64,000 nucleotides of DNA from Pegea sp. RAD2-039 (lineage: Eukaryota; Chordata; Thaliacea; Salpida; Salpidae). Below the pieces are notes generated by a model that saw nothing but the letters and a program-made list of their open reading frames with translations, made no database searches and was not told the DNA's origin. The stretch lies in contig JAQGEQ010000191.1 of NCBI GenBank assembly GCA_034620365.1, positions 310,001-374,000 of the forward strand. The letters are read 5' to 3'. Below are positions 10,901 to 24,448 of the stretch, in pieces. How positions within the stretch are numbered: the stretch's first letter is position 1; every line of letters begins with the position of its first letter. The position numbers and the translations under genes were made by a program.

Positions 10901-13900
10901 TGAAAAACTTCATAATTTTTAATGATTTCAAAGCTTTAATTTTGTTGAATTGATTTGGAAACACTGCGACATTGAAACAGCTGATTAATTATTAAAGAGT
11001 TTCGCGTGAAAGTCAATTTCGGAACAACTTTTAGTTGATTCGCCCAAAATTGAATTTCTTAGCGAGCGATTTCTGCTCTTGGCTTTATTTTAACAGCAAT
11101 TTAGAGAAATACATTAACATAGAGTAACTGGTCAGAAATTGATTTTTTCAGTGAATATAATGAATATAAATAGAAAAGAATTGAGCCACGTTGTCCAGCT
11201 ATAATTATTCAATTGCTCAATCAACCATCACTTATATTTGCTGCAATAGCGAAAAGCAAAAACTTGCATTTTTAACTTTAGTGATTTCTTTTTTGTGATT
11301 GATTGATGTTTATTAAGAATCGTGTTGATTTACAGAGAGTTTTGCTGAATTTTATTTGACTTTAATTGCTGTTTATTTCTATGACTCATCACTTGTTAAG
11401 TTTTAAACTGAAGAAAATCCTTCTTAAAAGTAAAAGCTTAACAACTATTCAGAAAAATGTTAAGTTTCAAGTTCAAATCTTTAAAATTGGATTTTGATGA
11501 CAAATTTAATTCAGTTTTAAGTCGATGAAATCAGAAAACTTTTCTGAAATTTTAATTTTTAATCCTTTAAATTGATTTGAAATTTGTTTTTTAAACTTCT
11601 AACAAAACTTAATAAATCTTTTTGGAGTTTTAGGTAGTGATTTTCGATAATTGATCAACCATCTGTTAATACATCGTTTTGGTATCTTTAGGTACAATTA
11701 AAACTGTTGATAATTTACAAAAGCTGTTTTTTATCTAATTTGTCACATCTGAATTTAGTGTTATCTATTAAAAGCGTCATCTGGTTTTTTAGATGGTGTA
11801 AAAACTATTTGAGAATATACTGAGAAAGTTGAAAGGATTTTGTAAAACTAATTCTGAAATATTGTTTGTTACTTTGATAAAGTAACTTGTATAATTTCAG
11901 CTTCAAAATTTTTTGAGTCAAGTGAACTTCAATATAGTAATTGGTTTCATTTAAAGCAAGGTTAGAGCTTAGTGGTTCAACAAAATCTTTGAAGGTGTAA
12001 CTGAATACTCGTTAAATTGCTACAAGTTAAACAAATCAAACAAAATAAATATAAAAACAGCTTTAAAAACTTTCGCTGATCCAATTTTTTAAATTATTTT
12101 TTTCATTTGATGTTCAAATTTATTATTTAAAGAAAAACAAAAACATTAGTTTTAGGATATTTCAAGTTAATTGGATATAATTAATAGTTGAACAAAACTA
12201 TTTCTACAATAAACAAATTGATACTAAACATAGCCCCCAGCAGTTTTGTGTTTGCTTTAATGAATATTCCTTTAGCTATAATTGGTTTATCAAACGCAAC
12301 AATTGACAATTTCTTTAAGTGAAGAAGCAAATGGCAAAACTTCAAAGCACCAAAATTGCCACAATTTTGTAACAGCTTCGGCAGGCGAGGAACCGATCAG
12401 TCAGACAACAAGCTCCAATCGTTGATAAAAAGAATAAAATAAAAAAACTCAGTCCCTAATATGGAAGAGTCAAATATCGACATCTAAGTGCTACCTTACA
12501 ACCTTACAATAATCCTATTAACTCGAACTTGCGTGACATAGCTACATATGTCACACAAAGCCTTTGACAGAATGTCGATGTTGGTAGCATCATAACATAC
12601 TTGCTACGATAATTTTGGTCTCCTGCAAAATCGGCCTGTTTACCGATATTCAAGAAAGGCGGAAATTTTAACCAGAAAGCGAATAATGGTTCCAATTACA
12701 AAGCCAGTTATCATAAAATTCATTTTCTTAAAGTAAAATTCTGTTAACTTCAATAAACACAAGTCTTGCTTGCGTAAAATCACTGAAAATTTATCAAATT
12801 TAGTTCCGTAAAAATTATTTTTAATCAATGTCTGTGATTGAATGAATCTTTAAAACCAAGTTTCAAGGCTGTAAATCAATTCAACTACAAAAGACTTTCA
12901 ATTACTTTTGTTCTTAAAAGATGATTCAGAAAATTGAAATAGTTAAATATTTTATTATTAATGATTAAAATCAATCCGCAACAAATTCTTTCTCAACTTA
13001 CGGAAACCAGTTTTTAAAAAGTCTTTTTCTAATGATCTTTTCAAGGGTCTGATGCAAAAAAGAACTTATTAAAATTGAGTCATAATCTGATATCGTTCAA
13101 ATCTTAACTAAATTTAGAAATATTTTCAAACGAGCCTGACAAAAAACTAAATTTAATCTAAACTAAAACCCTCTGATCACGTGAACAGGTGATTGATTAG
13201 CGGTTTTTCAAGTCACTAGAATCGTTTTTTGATCTACGTTTTGTAACTCTATATTTTGATATTTTCTAAACTCACTTTCGCTTCGCTGGTGGGCCTCATT
13301 TGAAACATTAAAGAACAAAATCTTGGTGTACATCTGCTTAAAACTTTAAACGGTATATTAACAGTTGTAAAAACGTTAAAAATAACAAATGGTAACAACA
13401 TCATTTATTTTTATTTGATAAAACCCTTTTGAAAACAAATATTCAACAAATAAACTCATGAAATAATTTTTAATGCAAATCTGACATCTATGTATCATAT
13501 AGTCTTTTCTGTTTCTCATAAGATAGTAAAATGAAAAAAACCTTTATTCAAATTACTGACAAGTAGAGTTAGATGGAGTGTAAACATAAGACACTTGTCT
13601 AATTCTGTCTTTATATCAACATTTAAAACCCTTAGTCACTACAAACCATAAACAAACTGTGACAGTAAAACGCCTTGAGGTTCACTTCAGATACAAACTT
13701 CTTTATTTTTTGAAATTATTTCAAGTAAAATATTTGAAACGTGAAAAGCTTTATGTAAAAAATTAGTGTAAATTATTTCCATTATCTCTTAGTTATTTGA
13801 TAGAAATTTAATCTAATTTTTCATTAATTACATTATTCGCTGTGAGAAAGTTTTTTAATTTGATTTACTTTCACTAATGTTGAATAAATAAACAAATTGT

Positions 13901-16900
13901 TGTTAAAATTTTATTTAACTTTTCTGAACAGATGTTTTTTATTTTTATAAAAGGGGTCTTTTTTGTAATTTAAACAACTCACTTTTTTAGTAAATAACAA
14001 CATTTACGTAAATACAAATAGTTTAAATAATTTTAAACATCAAATTACAATTTAATGAGACATTTTAACAATTTTGTGTCTAAATAACAATGTTTTCTGT
14101 TTATCAATAAACCGTGTAAATATTTCTTGTTAAGAATTTAAAAAAGTAAAACTCTCTTTGTTAGTAGACATTTTCTAGATGATATTTTGACTTTAAGTTT
14201 CTTGTAATTTAGTTTTTACATGATTCAAAAGTTTTTCTATAAACACAAATCACTGCGACTGTTCAATAACTAAAGATTACATTTTCTTTATAAATTTTCT
14301 ATTTAGATTAATCTTAAATATTTCCTGATAATGTTTATTTACAGTTTCTAGAATTAAACTAATAAAATTTGAATTAACTTTATTTGCCATGATAAATCTT
14401 TTTGCGATAAGAATAATCAAAAAGAAAATGCTACGCTTAATTATATTGTGTGAAATATTGCATGATTTTATCGACCTTAAAATCCAGTAATCAAAATTGA
14501 TGTTGAAAATGAACACACAAACAAATATGAAGAGGAATTCTTACTAAATGTTTGTTTTGAAGCTTACTAAGCTTGTCTAACATAATTTTCAATGTTTCAT
14601 TTTTATATATCTTATTAAGTTTCGGCTAAAAATTAGTCTTTTCAAGTTACAAAGCAAAGATTTTTGCTTAGATAATTCCTAAATCTTTGTGAAAATCCAA
14701 TGCGATATTTCAACAAAAATTTACTGCAGATCAAACCCATGAAAATAATCAGATTTTCTAACAGTCGTGTTGTTATAACGATTGTAATGCAAAGTGAAAT
14801 GGATATTGAAGTAAACAAGATTACATTTTAACACTTTGATTTTTAAAAACCTAAACATTAAAAAAGTTAAAAGATTTTTGCGGACGAAAACAGTTTTGAT
14901 GAAAATACCCGAGCCTTTGAAAACAGTCTCATATATTTTTGGCAATAAAGTTTATTGCAATGAACATTTAGTTTACTAATCAAACATTCTGCTAACAAAA
15001 CTACAATTTTTAAAACTTGTGTCTCATTAAAAATTTCGGTTTGAGCTTAGCATAACTTTTTGATCGCAAATAAGTTTGCTAAGTTGAAATTTTAGTGGTA
15101 ATTATTACGTTAAAATATTACTAATAATACGGTTTGAAAAACCATGAGTAGTTTAATCAGATAACCTCACGATGATCCGTTTCATATTTGTTGATGTAAA
15201 CCAATTATTTTTAGGTTAGTCACACAGCATTGAGCCTGAAAATCTGATAAAATTTGTCTTTTTAAATCACAAAGCAACTTTTTACAAGCGTTTAAAATTT
15301 TTTACCGCAAAGTTGAATTTAGACAATTTTTTAAAATTTTTTCTTAATAATAAAAAAAGTTTTTTGTTGAAGTTGTTTTTTTAACTAAAATGTTTATTTC
15401 TTTTTCCATTTATCTTGACAAATGATGTTTTTAGCACACATATTATTAATGACTGATATATCACATTCAGATAATGTTATTACTTCTTAAGTTGTTTTAA
15501 AGAAACTTTTAGAAACTTGTATTTTCTTAGAACTTTTTGCGCAGTAATTTTTGGATAAAAACCTTTAATTGGTCAAAATTTCAACCCAACAAGATAATCT
15601 TCAAATTGTTTTGCAAGAGTATTTTTAAAATGTTGGTTTCCAAACAATATGTTTATAAATCGACTTAATAATCGGATTACTTCTTATTAACTTTATTTTA
15701 TTGAAGTTTTCAGGAAATATTACAATTTTGCGATTTATTTTGTAATTTTAATGTTAGATTTTACTATCTAGAAAGTATTTCAATGTTCCAAAAATTATTT
15801 GAAATTTGATATCATAAAATTTATACCCTATATAATTTACATAATTAAGTTTTATGTGAAAACTTGATACTTATTTTCATACCATGTTAGATATTTCACA
15901 ATTAAGCAGATTCCTAAATACTTAGAATACTTTTTATCAAATCTACAACTAAAAACAAATCAATAAAACTGTCTTTTGTTCTTTTATCGTTTCTCTTTTT
16001 TGTTTTTCCGTAATTTGTGTTGATAAGAAGAACATTTTAGCAGTGTGAAAGATGAAGATGTGATGACAGAAGGATACATTTTAATTTGATATTTTATAAT
16101 CGTTATCAGTCTGGTATCAATCATTTAAAAGTTCGAACTATCTTCATTCATTTACATTTGCATTTACATTTATATAAATTTCAAAAATAATTAATCAAAA
16201 GATAAAAAGTTGTAAATATTTATTAGTTAAAAAGTTATAAAAATGCATTTCAAAAAGCTTTATTGATAAGAAGAAATACGTTCATTTGTATTACGCATTT
16301 AGTATTGTGCACAAGCTACTTTTATCAGTTTGAATAAAAAAGAAGCTTAGATAACAAACCAAGTCAAGTAAGCTCATCGCAAGATCTGCGTTTAGTGATC
16401 TGTGGCACTGAGGACTTACTTAATTCCAGTATCTAGTTTAATAGTATATACCTTTTCAAAAAAAGCTTGTAAATTTTAAGTTTGTTGTTTATGTTAACAA
16501 ATAATTTAAAGAACAGATCTTGTAAAAATGATAAATATCTATATATCAGTTATTAGAATATTCTCAAATTTATTTTAAAAGCAACTTTAGCTGTCTCAAA
16601 TTTTTAACTTAATCTTTTTAAGTGACATAATTATGATGAGAAAAGTTGTATTTTGGATAATATGTTAGAAATTGTTAAAACTCAACAATGAAGAAACATT
16701 CACGAAAAAGTTAAACAGATAAAAATAAAATTATTTACTAATAATGAATAATAATAATGTTGATTTATTCACTACTTACTGCATTTATCTAATCAAACTT
16801 AAATCTTGTTAAGGTAAATGAGCTAAATAGAATCACTGATCAGTTATTTAATTATTCTTTAAAAAAAGCTGTGGTTCCCTTCTTATACTGACCCTTTGTT

Positions 16901-17790
16901 ACATTTGTGTTGTATCTTTCATATTATCCTCATATTCATATATTTCCTTTGATTGCTGAGTCACTTAAGCACTATCTTCAGACCTCGAAGCAGTGGCAAT
17001 AATATTTTATTTATTTGTGGTCAAAGCATAAAGTCACTCGCAACAATTCAAAGTTTCTACAATTTGCTTATCATTGCTAAAATTAAGAAATCAATTTAAT
17101 ATTTGTTGTGATAAAGTTAGCATCACTTAACTCACAAAATTTCTCCTGTGTGATTAATTATACTTAAAATAATTATTGTATTGTTTTAGATTAATTCTGA
17201 AATCTTTTATAAGACGTTTATTTACTAAAGGATGGATGCTTCCTTATCGCTGCAAATAATAAAAATAATTATTATAAAAACTCTTGAAGCACTCTTGACT
17301 ATCAAATAGCTATCAGGAAATACAGTGAGATTTCTTACCTGAAAGCTCAAAAGTATTAAATTCTAAAGCTATAAAAAAGTTAATTTAAATTATAATTTCT
17401 TAATATTTCGGTTGTAAGCAGTAAAAATTGTATTTGAATATTGAAAACCAGTAGTATTAGTTAATTATCTGGTTTCAAGCAAGAACTTTTTAAAAGATTG
17501 ATAAATACTTGGCTCTAAGTTTTTATCTGGAATTGTACTTGTTTTATTTTTGAAATAAATATTATTGAAATAAAATAATTTATCATAACTCCTAAATTTT
17601 AATAATTTGTTGGTTTCTTTTGTTATCTCAATATATGTTGTAGCTGCATACAGAACGTTTTATTATATATAAATATAGACCTAATCTGGCTTTTGTTATG
17701 ATTTTTAAGTTAAAAATTAAAAGCCATTTTAGATTCCCACAAATTACTTCAACTTTCAATCCTAAAATCTTTTATTCAGTAGAATATTAA
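10900..17790. other. Long AT-rich intergenic DNA, no gene seen
   Basis: Nearly 7 kb between the regulatory-looking block and LSM7. Open frames are short and of AT-driven composition (many I, N, K, F, L) without recognisable motifs. TGACGTCA is absent here, in contrast with the gene-dense parts. Slightly less AT-rich patches around 12.3-12.7 kb carry no motif I can identify. Confidence 0.6.
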
Positions 17791-17802
17791 CAGTTTATAA
17801 AG

Positions 17803-18880
17803 ATGTCGGTAAGTTTAATAAAGTTTTTTATTCTTTATTTTTAAACTTGGACTTAAGTGTATACAGCTTTTAATTTATTTAATATCATCTTTTAATTTTT
17901 GTTTAGATATTTAGTTTATATGAATTTACTTTAAAAGAAGTTTAATAAAATATAATTTATTGTCAAAATTTTTCTGAAATTATTTATATACTGTATAGAT
18001 AATATTATAAATATATTGAGTATAGAAGTTAGTTAATATAAAACTTTAGAAGTTTTTACACCAAAATACATCTTTCAGTTTTTTATATATTAAACTTTTA
18101 GAACTTCTATTATTTTAATTTTGTTTTTGTTAGATATTCGCCTATTACAAAAAGTTTTGTCATCTTTATCAATACTGAAATAATTTTAGTTTATAAATAA
18201 TTTATTTCAGATTATGGTGACTTTTTATAAACTTTTTTGTTGTTAAACTCAATTTGTAAACTTTTATATTTTCTTTTTATATTCTTAAAATTGTTTATTT
18301 AAATCAGTTTATTCTTCATCTAATTCTATTTCCATTTTTGTAAATGAGAAAGTTAAATAGCAAAATTTGCTTTTATTTAAACTTTAAATGAAGTTGAATC
18401 AAGAAACTTTTGGTTTGATTTATCTTTTTTAATAAATTTCAATTTTTAATTTAGTTTTAAAACTCTTTTTATTAAATTACATTTGAAACTTTTGTTTTGT
18501 GGTTTTTAAAATTTTATTAAAACACTTTTAGGATAGAAGAAAAAAGGAAACGATTTTGGATCTTTCAAAATATTTAGAAAAACCGATTTGTGTGAAGTTC
18601 CAAGGAGGTAGAGAAGCAAAAGGAATACTTAAAGGATATGATCCTCTTCTCAATCTAGTACTTGACAACACTACAGAGGTGTTACGAGGTAAGGACATCT
18701 TGTGTAGATGACGTCATCAGCCATATGATGCTCTTTACAGATCCAGATGATCCTCAGAAGTTTACAGAGCATTTTCGGGGACTTGGTCTGACCATTTGTC
18801 GAGGGACAGCTGTGGTTTTGATCTGTCCCCAAAATGGTCTTGAAGAGATTCCAAATCCATTCAACCAGAATCAAGTTTAG
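17803..18880 (+). CDS. LSM7: LSM7, U6 snRNA-associated Sm-like protein
   Basis: Subunit of the LSM1-7 cytoplasmic mRNA-decapping ring and the nuclear LSM2-8 ring that binds the U6 snRNA 3' end. Exons 17803-17808, 18532-18688 and 18741-18880 give 100 aa, close to the usual 103. The first exon encodes only Met-Ser before a GTAAGT donor. The second begins DRRKKETILDLSKYLEKPI and contains the Sm1 block (FQGGREAKGILKGYDPLLN); the third begins DPDDPQKF and contains the Sm2 block (LTICRGTAVVLICPQ), ending IPNPFNQNQV. Intron 1 is 723 nt. Intron 2 is 52 nt and contains a TGACGTCA palindrome. DDX6, which works with LSM1-7 in decapping, lies about 40 kb away in the same window, probably by chance. Confidence 0.96.
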
Positions 18881-19336
18881 AATGATTGTGACATCATTTT
18901 TTCGTGATAGAGTTTTTTTAGTTTTTCTCATTTAATAAAAAGTTCAATAGAATAATCTTTTAGTTCAAAATTGACTTTTTACTCAAATTTCAATTTCTTT
19001 GTAATTTCCTTTAACTTAAAATCTTTAAATTTATTTTAATGGTTTTTTATTTGGGGTAATTGATTAGTTCTTTCAGATCTATAAACCACTAATTTGGTGG
19101 TTGAGGTTCTTAGACTCTCTAAAATAAATTTCATAAATGTTCCAAAAAGAATTTTATTAAGCTTCAAATATCAACGAGTAAACTAGTTGGTCATTAACCA
19201 ATCAGGCAGTAATGAAATTCACAGATTTAGAATTATAAAATCCTCATTAATGCAGTTTTGAATGAATAATTGGTGAATTGTGTTGATGAATGAACGAGTA
19301 TACAGCACAATTATAGAGACCGGCGAGTTTGAGGGA

Positions 19337-21812
19337 CTAAGATATTTTTCGATTACATTTTCCATTTCGATGTACCAAAAATTTCTTCTCAATTATTGAT
19401 ACAAGAATAAAAAAGATACAAAAAATATGAAGCCACAAATAAATTGATAACCAGCATCTACAACAAATAAGCCTTTTAAAAATTGTTAATCGTAGCAAAC
19501 CATTTACCTGTAAACCTCGTTCCATTGTAGCAAGGTGAATGAGATGAACATATAATCTAAAGATCTCATGTTGAAGAACCAACTAAAGCTAAAAAACAAT
19601 TTTAATTGCTGAAAATAGTTTTAAAGAAAACTTACAAATGGATAATTTGATTGTTAGGAAGTTTCATGTTTAAATAATCTTCTGTCTTCATCACTAACAA
19701 CATCGTTAGAAAAGATCCGTAATAACCAGCATGTAGTCCATGCCAGTAAGCACAGACCATCAGTACAGATAAACTTCTACATAAAAAATATTTCAGAAAT
19801 ATTTTAATTCTTATCAATAAATTGCCATGAGTAAAATATTGAAGAGTAGACATTGAAGTATATGCTAGTGTCAGGCTTCCACTACTTCTACAAGTTAGAT
19901 ACTAGTAGTAGATTACCTCTGAGAGCAAGGTTTGTAAGACAAGTTACTTGGCGTGGTGTTTTTGGTTGAGGAGTTTTTACAGATCAAGGTGCCAAATTGA
20001 TTCAAAAAGTAATTTTTAAAATAAAAAGTTTAAAAATATTGGGAAAAAGAAATGTTTCAATTTATCATCTGCGCTTGTTGGTTGAAAGAAACGCCTGCTA
20101 CTTAACATACTTTGCTAAGAAGACACGGAGTACTTACTGCTCTTTAAAAACTTGAAATTTATCTTTCAAATTTGATAAAAATATTGAACAATTAAACATC
20201 AAATTCTACAAAATGAAGAAACCTGAAGAACTTGTTTGAAATTAAAACTCGTTGATGCACATATTGAAAGAGCCACCACTGGACACATCGATTCCAGCTC
20301 CTCATCCCTTTTCTAGCATCCACAGAAAACTCACAGTAATAGGGATCAACATTATTAACCGACTCGAAACAACATTCATCACTAAAAATAAGAATCATAA
20401 TTTCAATTTGAAGCCACTTCAACCATCTTAATTCACTTTTCGTCACTAGCAACGCTTGGTCCGTTACCAGGCAACGGTTTGCTTGACTTCGGGTAAGCCC
20501 CTAAACCTAAAGTGATAAAAGAGGCTTCAGCAGCAAACCAAGCCGAATAAAATCTCATTCGAGCACATGAGAAGATTCCAGATATAAAAAAGAGTCTGTA
20601 AAAGATAAATGTTGGACATATGATGGGTTAGGAAGAAGATGAGGACTTAAAGAGGAATGAGTCTTCATAAAAGTTGCCACTTGTGATGTAAGAAGGTTTG
20701 AAAAAGTGGTTGAGGGTGATGTAAATGACGAGAAAGATCAAAAGATGCTTAATCTTTGAGATTAAGATGGAGAAGTTGAGTTGATGAGGATGCGAGTGAT
20801 TGATATAATCCTGATAAGTCCTCAGAGAGAAAAAAGGTCCTAAAAAGAAAGAGATTAAAAAAGATGATGAAAATAAGAAGTCGGAACCTGTAAAAAGACC
20901 AACATAACAATAAGTGTAAGTGAAAAGATGCCAACAAGATGGATCTTCAATCAACTTCAGATGAAATTGTTTCGATTTTACTCCAAATCGGAAGTCACTA
21001 ATGTCACCGGAAGCTGCTATCAACTGCGAAGATGATGAAATGAAGACACAGATGATGAATTACATCACTGACTTTAAGAGTAATGATTAGCTGGATGACG
21101 TTGGCTAGAGGAGAGGGCGTTGGGAGATGAAAGAAGTGAGCAAGTCTGAAGAAGAGAAGGAAGAGAAAAGTCCAGATGAAAGATGAGATGAAGATGTTCC
21201 TGGGAGTTGGAAATAAAGATTTGAGATTATAAATAACGAGACATACTTCATCTTTGATTTGATGATTAGGAGATTGATGATGAAGCAAGTTAGGGAGTAG
21301 AGAACTTCAAATCTACAAATGATGAGGACGAGAAGGAAGCCTAAGGTGCCTGGTACTGTCTGAAGGTTTATAAAACAGAAAAAAACAATCAAGTTTAAAT
21401 AAAATTAAAAAAATACAAATTATTGGTTATAAAATTAATAAAGTTACATTTAATTTTTAATATTAATGAAATTATTACAGTTTAACAAAGTTATAAAAAT
21501 TCTTTTAATAATAAAAAAACAATGAAATATTAGTGTATAACATTTAATAATTTTTATTATAAATTCAAAAGCTAGAACTTGCTTAAAATACAGATAAAAG
21601 TAATTATAAAAGTTTCATAAAATTAATAAAGTAGCAAATTTAAAAATTAAATGAAAAGTTTTTCAATTCATCTCATAAATTGAAAATAATCCTACACTTA
21701 CCATTCTGTTTTGTTTGCTTTTTATATATCTGAGAGGAAATCCAATTAGAATTGAAAAGATCAAAACTGATCCATAGATGACTTCATTTGATAAATTTGA
21801 AAATAAATTCAT
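19337..21812 (-). CDS. MBOAT7: MBOAT7 / LPIAT1, lysophosphatidylinositol acyltransferase
   Basis: Multi-pass ER-membrane enzyme that transfers arachidonoyl-CoA to lysophosphatidylinositol. Ten exons join in phase: 21702-21812, 21247-21359, 21064-21199, 20888-21023, 20647-20839, 20437-20595, 20232-20381, 19636-19776, 19508-19588 and 19337-19457, giving 446 aa (human about 472). Diagnostic blocks in order are FFRLAHFFHLPTPSPLANVI, FTYTYCYVGLFTGPFFSLRT, ARMRFYSAWFAAEASFITLG, GMRSWNRCVQWWLFQYV and AYWHGLHAGYYGSFLTMLL. His345 in WHGLH and Asn313 in RSWN match the conserved MBOAT active-site His and Asn. Introns are very small (40-55 nt apart from three), and the one at 21024-21063 is only 40 nt. 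An acceptor-like TTTGTAG ends 54 nt before the ATG. Confidence 0.95.
19935..20005. repeat. Dispersed repeat, copy 1 (MBOAT7 intron)
   Basis: A segment of about 65 nt with GACAAGTTA, then GGTGTTTTTGGTTGAGGAG, TTTTTACA, TCAAGGTGC and AAATTGA matches 54638-54695 in an NBEAL intron with few differences and in the same order. It looks like a fragment of a short interspersed element; the full element ends are unclear. Confidence 0.6.
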
Positions 21813-21998
21813 TACTAATTTGCTTTCAAGAAATTCAACTATTTTTGATAATTTTGTTTTATTTTTCTACAAATAATAAACAACAATTACTTGAAAATAA
21901 ACAAGCCATTTGAAGTATGAAACAAAAGCAAAATAGAAATTTCTTAGAGGCTAAAACATAAATAATGAAAGAAGAAAATTTTTAGAATCAAGAGAGTA

Positions 21999-22568
21999 TT
22001 ATGATGTATAAAGATTTTGTTGTTTTAAAAGCTCTTCACAAATACTTGTAAATTCCTTCAAATCATTTTCCTTTCTCATCAAATCATCTTGAATATTTTG
22101 TCTTTTTGTCTCACAAACTTTCACATATAGCTGCATCTTTGAAATATCTTCTTTCAGTTTTTCTACATCTTTTTCATGATCTTCAGTCATCTTATGAAGA
22201 ATTTGCTCAGTTTCATCACAAGTTTTTTCAATTTTGTTCTCTAAATCAAGCTCAGCAGTTTTTAATTTAGAAATTGCTTGATTAAGTAACACTTTTTCTT
22301 TACTATACTCTGTCAAATTTTCTTTACATTTTCGATAAAATTTAAAAGCAGCGGTTGAAACAGAATCAACTGTTGCAAGTTCTTCTGTAACTAACTTTAC
22401 TTTATTAGTTAGCTCCGAGCATTCACTTTCTTTTGATTTATATGAATTATAAAGTTTTAATAGCTCAATAGTTGCTTCATCAGCTTCTAAAGATGAACTA
22501 ATGAATTTTTTTTCAAGTTCTACATTTTCTGCTTCAAGATCTTTAATTTTATTTTCTAGTTCAGACAT
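21999..22568 (-). CDS. TACC-domain coiled-coil protein (189 aa as read)
   Basis: The whole 189-residue reading frame is heptad-rich coiled coil, starting MSELENKIKDLEAENVELEK. Its last 120 residues parallel the C-terminal TACC domain: a VDSVSTAAFKFYRKCKENL block, a long charged coil, and an ending KENDLKEFTSICEELLKQ, comparable to the KENEELTRICDDLI end of vertebrate TACC proteins. TACC proteins bring ch-TOG/XMAP215 to centrosomes and spindle microtubules. It is one uninterrupted exon. A strong acceptor lies at 22589-22590, 20 nt before the ATG, and the frame stays open back to it, so either the ATG follows a trans-spliced leader or an upstream coding exon exists that I cannot find. A TACC domain alone would be a short family member. 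Confidence 0.75.
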   Translation of the reverse strand: MSELENKIKDLEAENVELEKKFISSSLEADEATIELLKLYNSYKSKESECSELTNKVKLVTEELATVDSVSTAAFKFYRKCKENLTEYSKEKVLLNQAISKLKTAELDLENKIEKTCDETEQILHKMTEDHEKDVEKLKEDISKMQLYVKVCETKRQNIQDDLMRKENDLKEFTSICEELLKQQNLYTS

Positions 22569-22599
22569 TGCTAAATTAGTCTTAAAATCTACAAAAAAA

Positions 22600-24350
22600 A
22601 ATCATAAAAATTGAATTGGTTTTAATTAACTAAAAAAACATTAAAAAAAATAACTTTTCAAACTTTTTCTAAAACAATAAAATAAATACATAGTCACAAG
22701 TTTTTGCTATTTATCATAAAAAATTACAAAACTTGAGTGTGGGCAGATTTAGAAATAAAAAAATTCATCATGAGGATTTCCAAAACTCTAAACACAAAGA
22801 AACAAATGTAGTTTCTGAAAATTCTATTAAATTATCTTAAAATTATTCAAATTTTATTGAAAAGCAATACTTCTTATCTCATATATTTTATTAGTATTTA
22901 TAAAATAATAAAATTCTTCATAAAGGCTAATAATAAATAAATATTATGAAATAATAAAACATTAAAAAAAGATTTTCATGACACAATAAAATTACAAAAT
23001 GATAAACTTAAGCAGCAAAATATCGATTTCAAAATAAAAACTATCATTACTTTATGACTACATTACTAAACCTAGTTATATTAATAATAAATCCTTCTAA
23101 ACATAAAATATATTATAGTCATCAATATAATCACTAATATAATATAAATATAAGATAATTATATCTTATAAATAGAAGTTTGGGGCATATAGTATAAGAA
23201 AAAGCAGATTTAGTGAAAAATAAATAAATAATTTTCATAAAAACAAATTTTTGAAGAAATTTACAAATGATAAATAATGACAATAATTGGGTAGAAACTT
23301 AAATAAAAACAGATTATGAAAAAACAGTAGATAAATTTCAAATATGATTAAAAAAATTAAAACAAAAACCCTGTTTAAAATTTCTATTATCAAGGAAAAA
23401 ATAAAATAATTATAAATAAAATTAATAAACAAAGTTACATAACACTTAAAACTTATCAAAAATAAAACAATAAACTGAAAAGAAACTAATAACCAGACTA
23501 GCTAAAAAGTTAAAAGTAATTAAAAATCAAGCTTTATAAGTTTACAGCTGTCAAAAGTTGATGACATCATAAGAATATCATCACATGTTAGAAAATTATC
23601 AGAAAACAATTTAAAGTAGGCGTTTTGTTTTTAAAAATGTTAAAAATAAAAGTTTCAAAATAAAAGCATTTAGAAAAGTTAGTAGTATAAAATAACAACT
23701 AAACATAAAAAAGCAGTAGGCATAAAAAAATATTTAAACTATAAAACTCAGATTTTTATTATTATTATTTTTATTATTTAAATTTAAATGAACCGAATAA
23801 ATTTAAAACATAAAACAGCTTTTTTATTTTGATAAAACAATAACTAAAAGTATTTGCTAATAAATTTATAAATTAATCGTATTTTCTTATTTATAAATCT
23901 AATAATAACTAAAAATAAATATCATTTTTTATTGCTAGTAAAAAAGTTTGAATCTATCAACTATACAGTTCGTAAAAATACATTATTCAAAGAAATAAGA
24001 TTAAAAACGTTTAGAAGAAAATGGTCACAAGCCATAAAGTTTGAATTTTATTTTAATAATTTTTGCAAGTTTTCCAAAAACCAAGTTAAAAATTAGTTAA
24101 AACAGAAGTTCTAAAATGAAACTAATAATCTTTTCTTTTTTTACGCCTTATTGCTCAATAAAACTCGTATAAATGCTCAAAAAAGAGTCAAAATAAGTTT
24201 GCCGTAGTTTCATTTATTTTTAGTAATTCCCCTTTAAAAAAGAAAACATTGTAATCCTAATATAATGTAGATGTTTAACCGAATATATTCAATAAAATTT
24301 AATATTTCTTTCTATTTATACAACGCATGACTGTGAGTTACTAGTTCAAC
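22600..24350. other. AT-rich intergenic stretch, no gene seen
   Basis: Between the TACC gene and the duplicated JmjC unit. Composition is extremely AT-rich and I find no conserved peptide on the minus strand that could supply a TACC N-terminus. Confidence 0.5.
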
Positions 24351-24448
24351 AGCTCTTATTTCCATGTAACATGAAATAAAAATTAAAAGATAAAAGGAAA
24401 GTTGTGTACAAAAAACAAGATTTTCTGAAAAATGAATCCCGAAATCAC

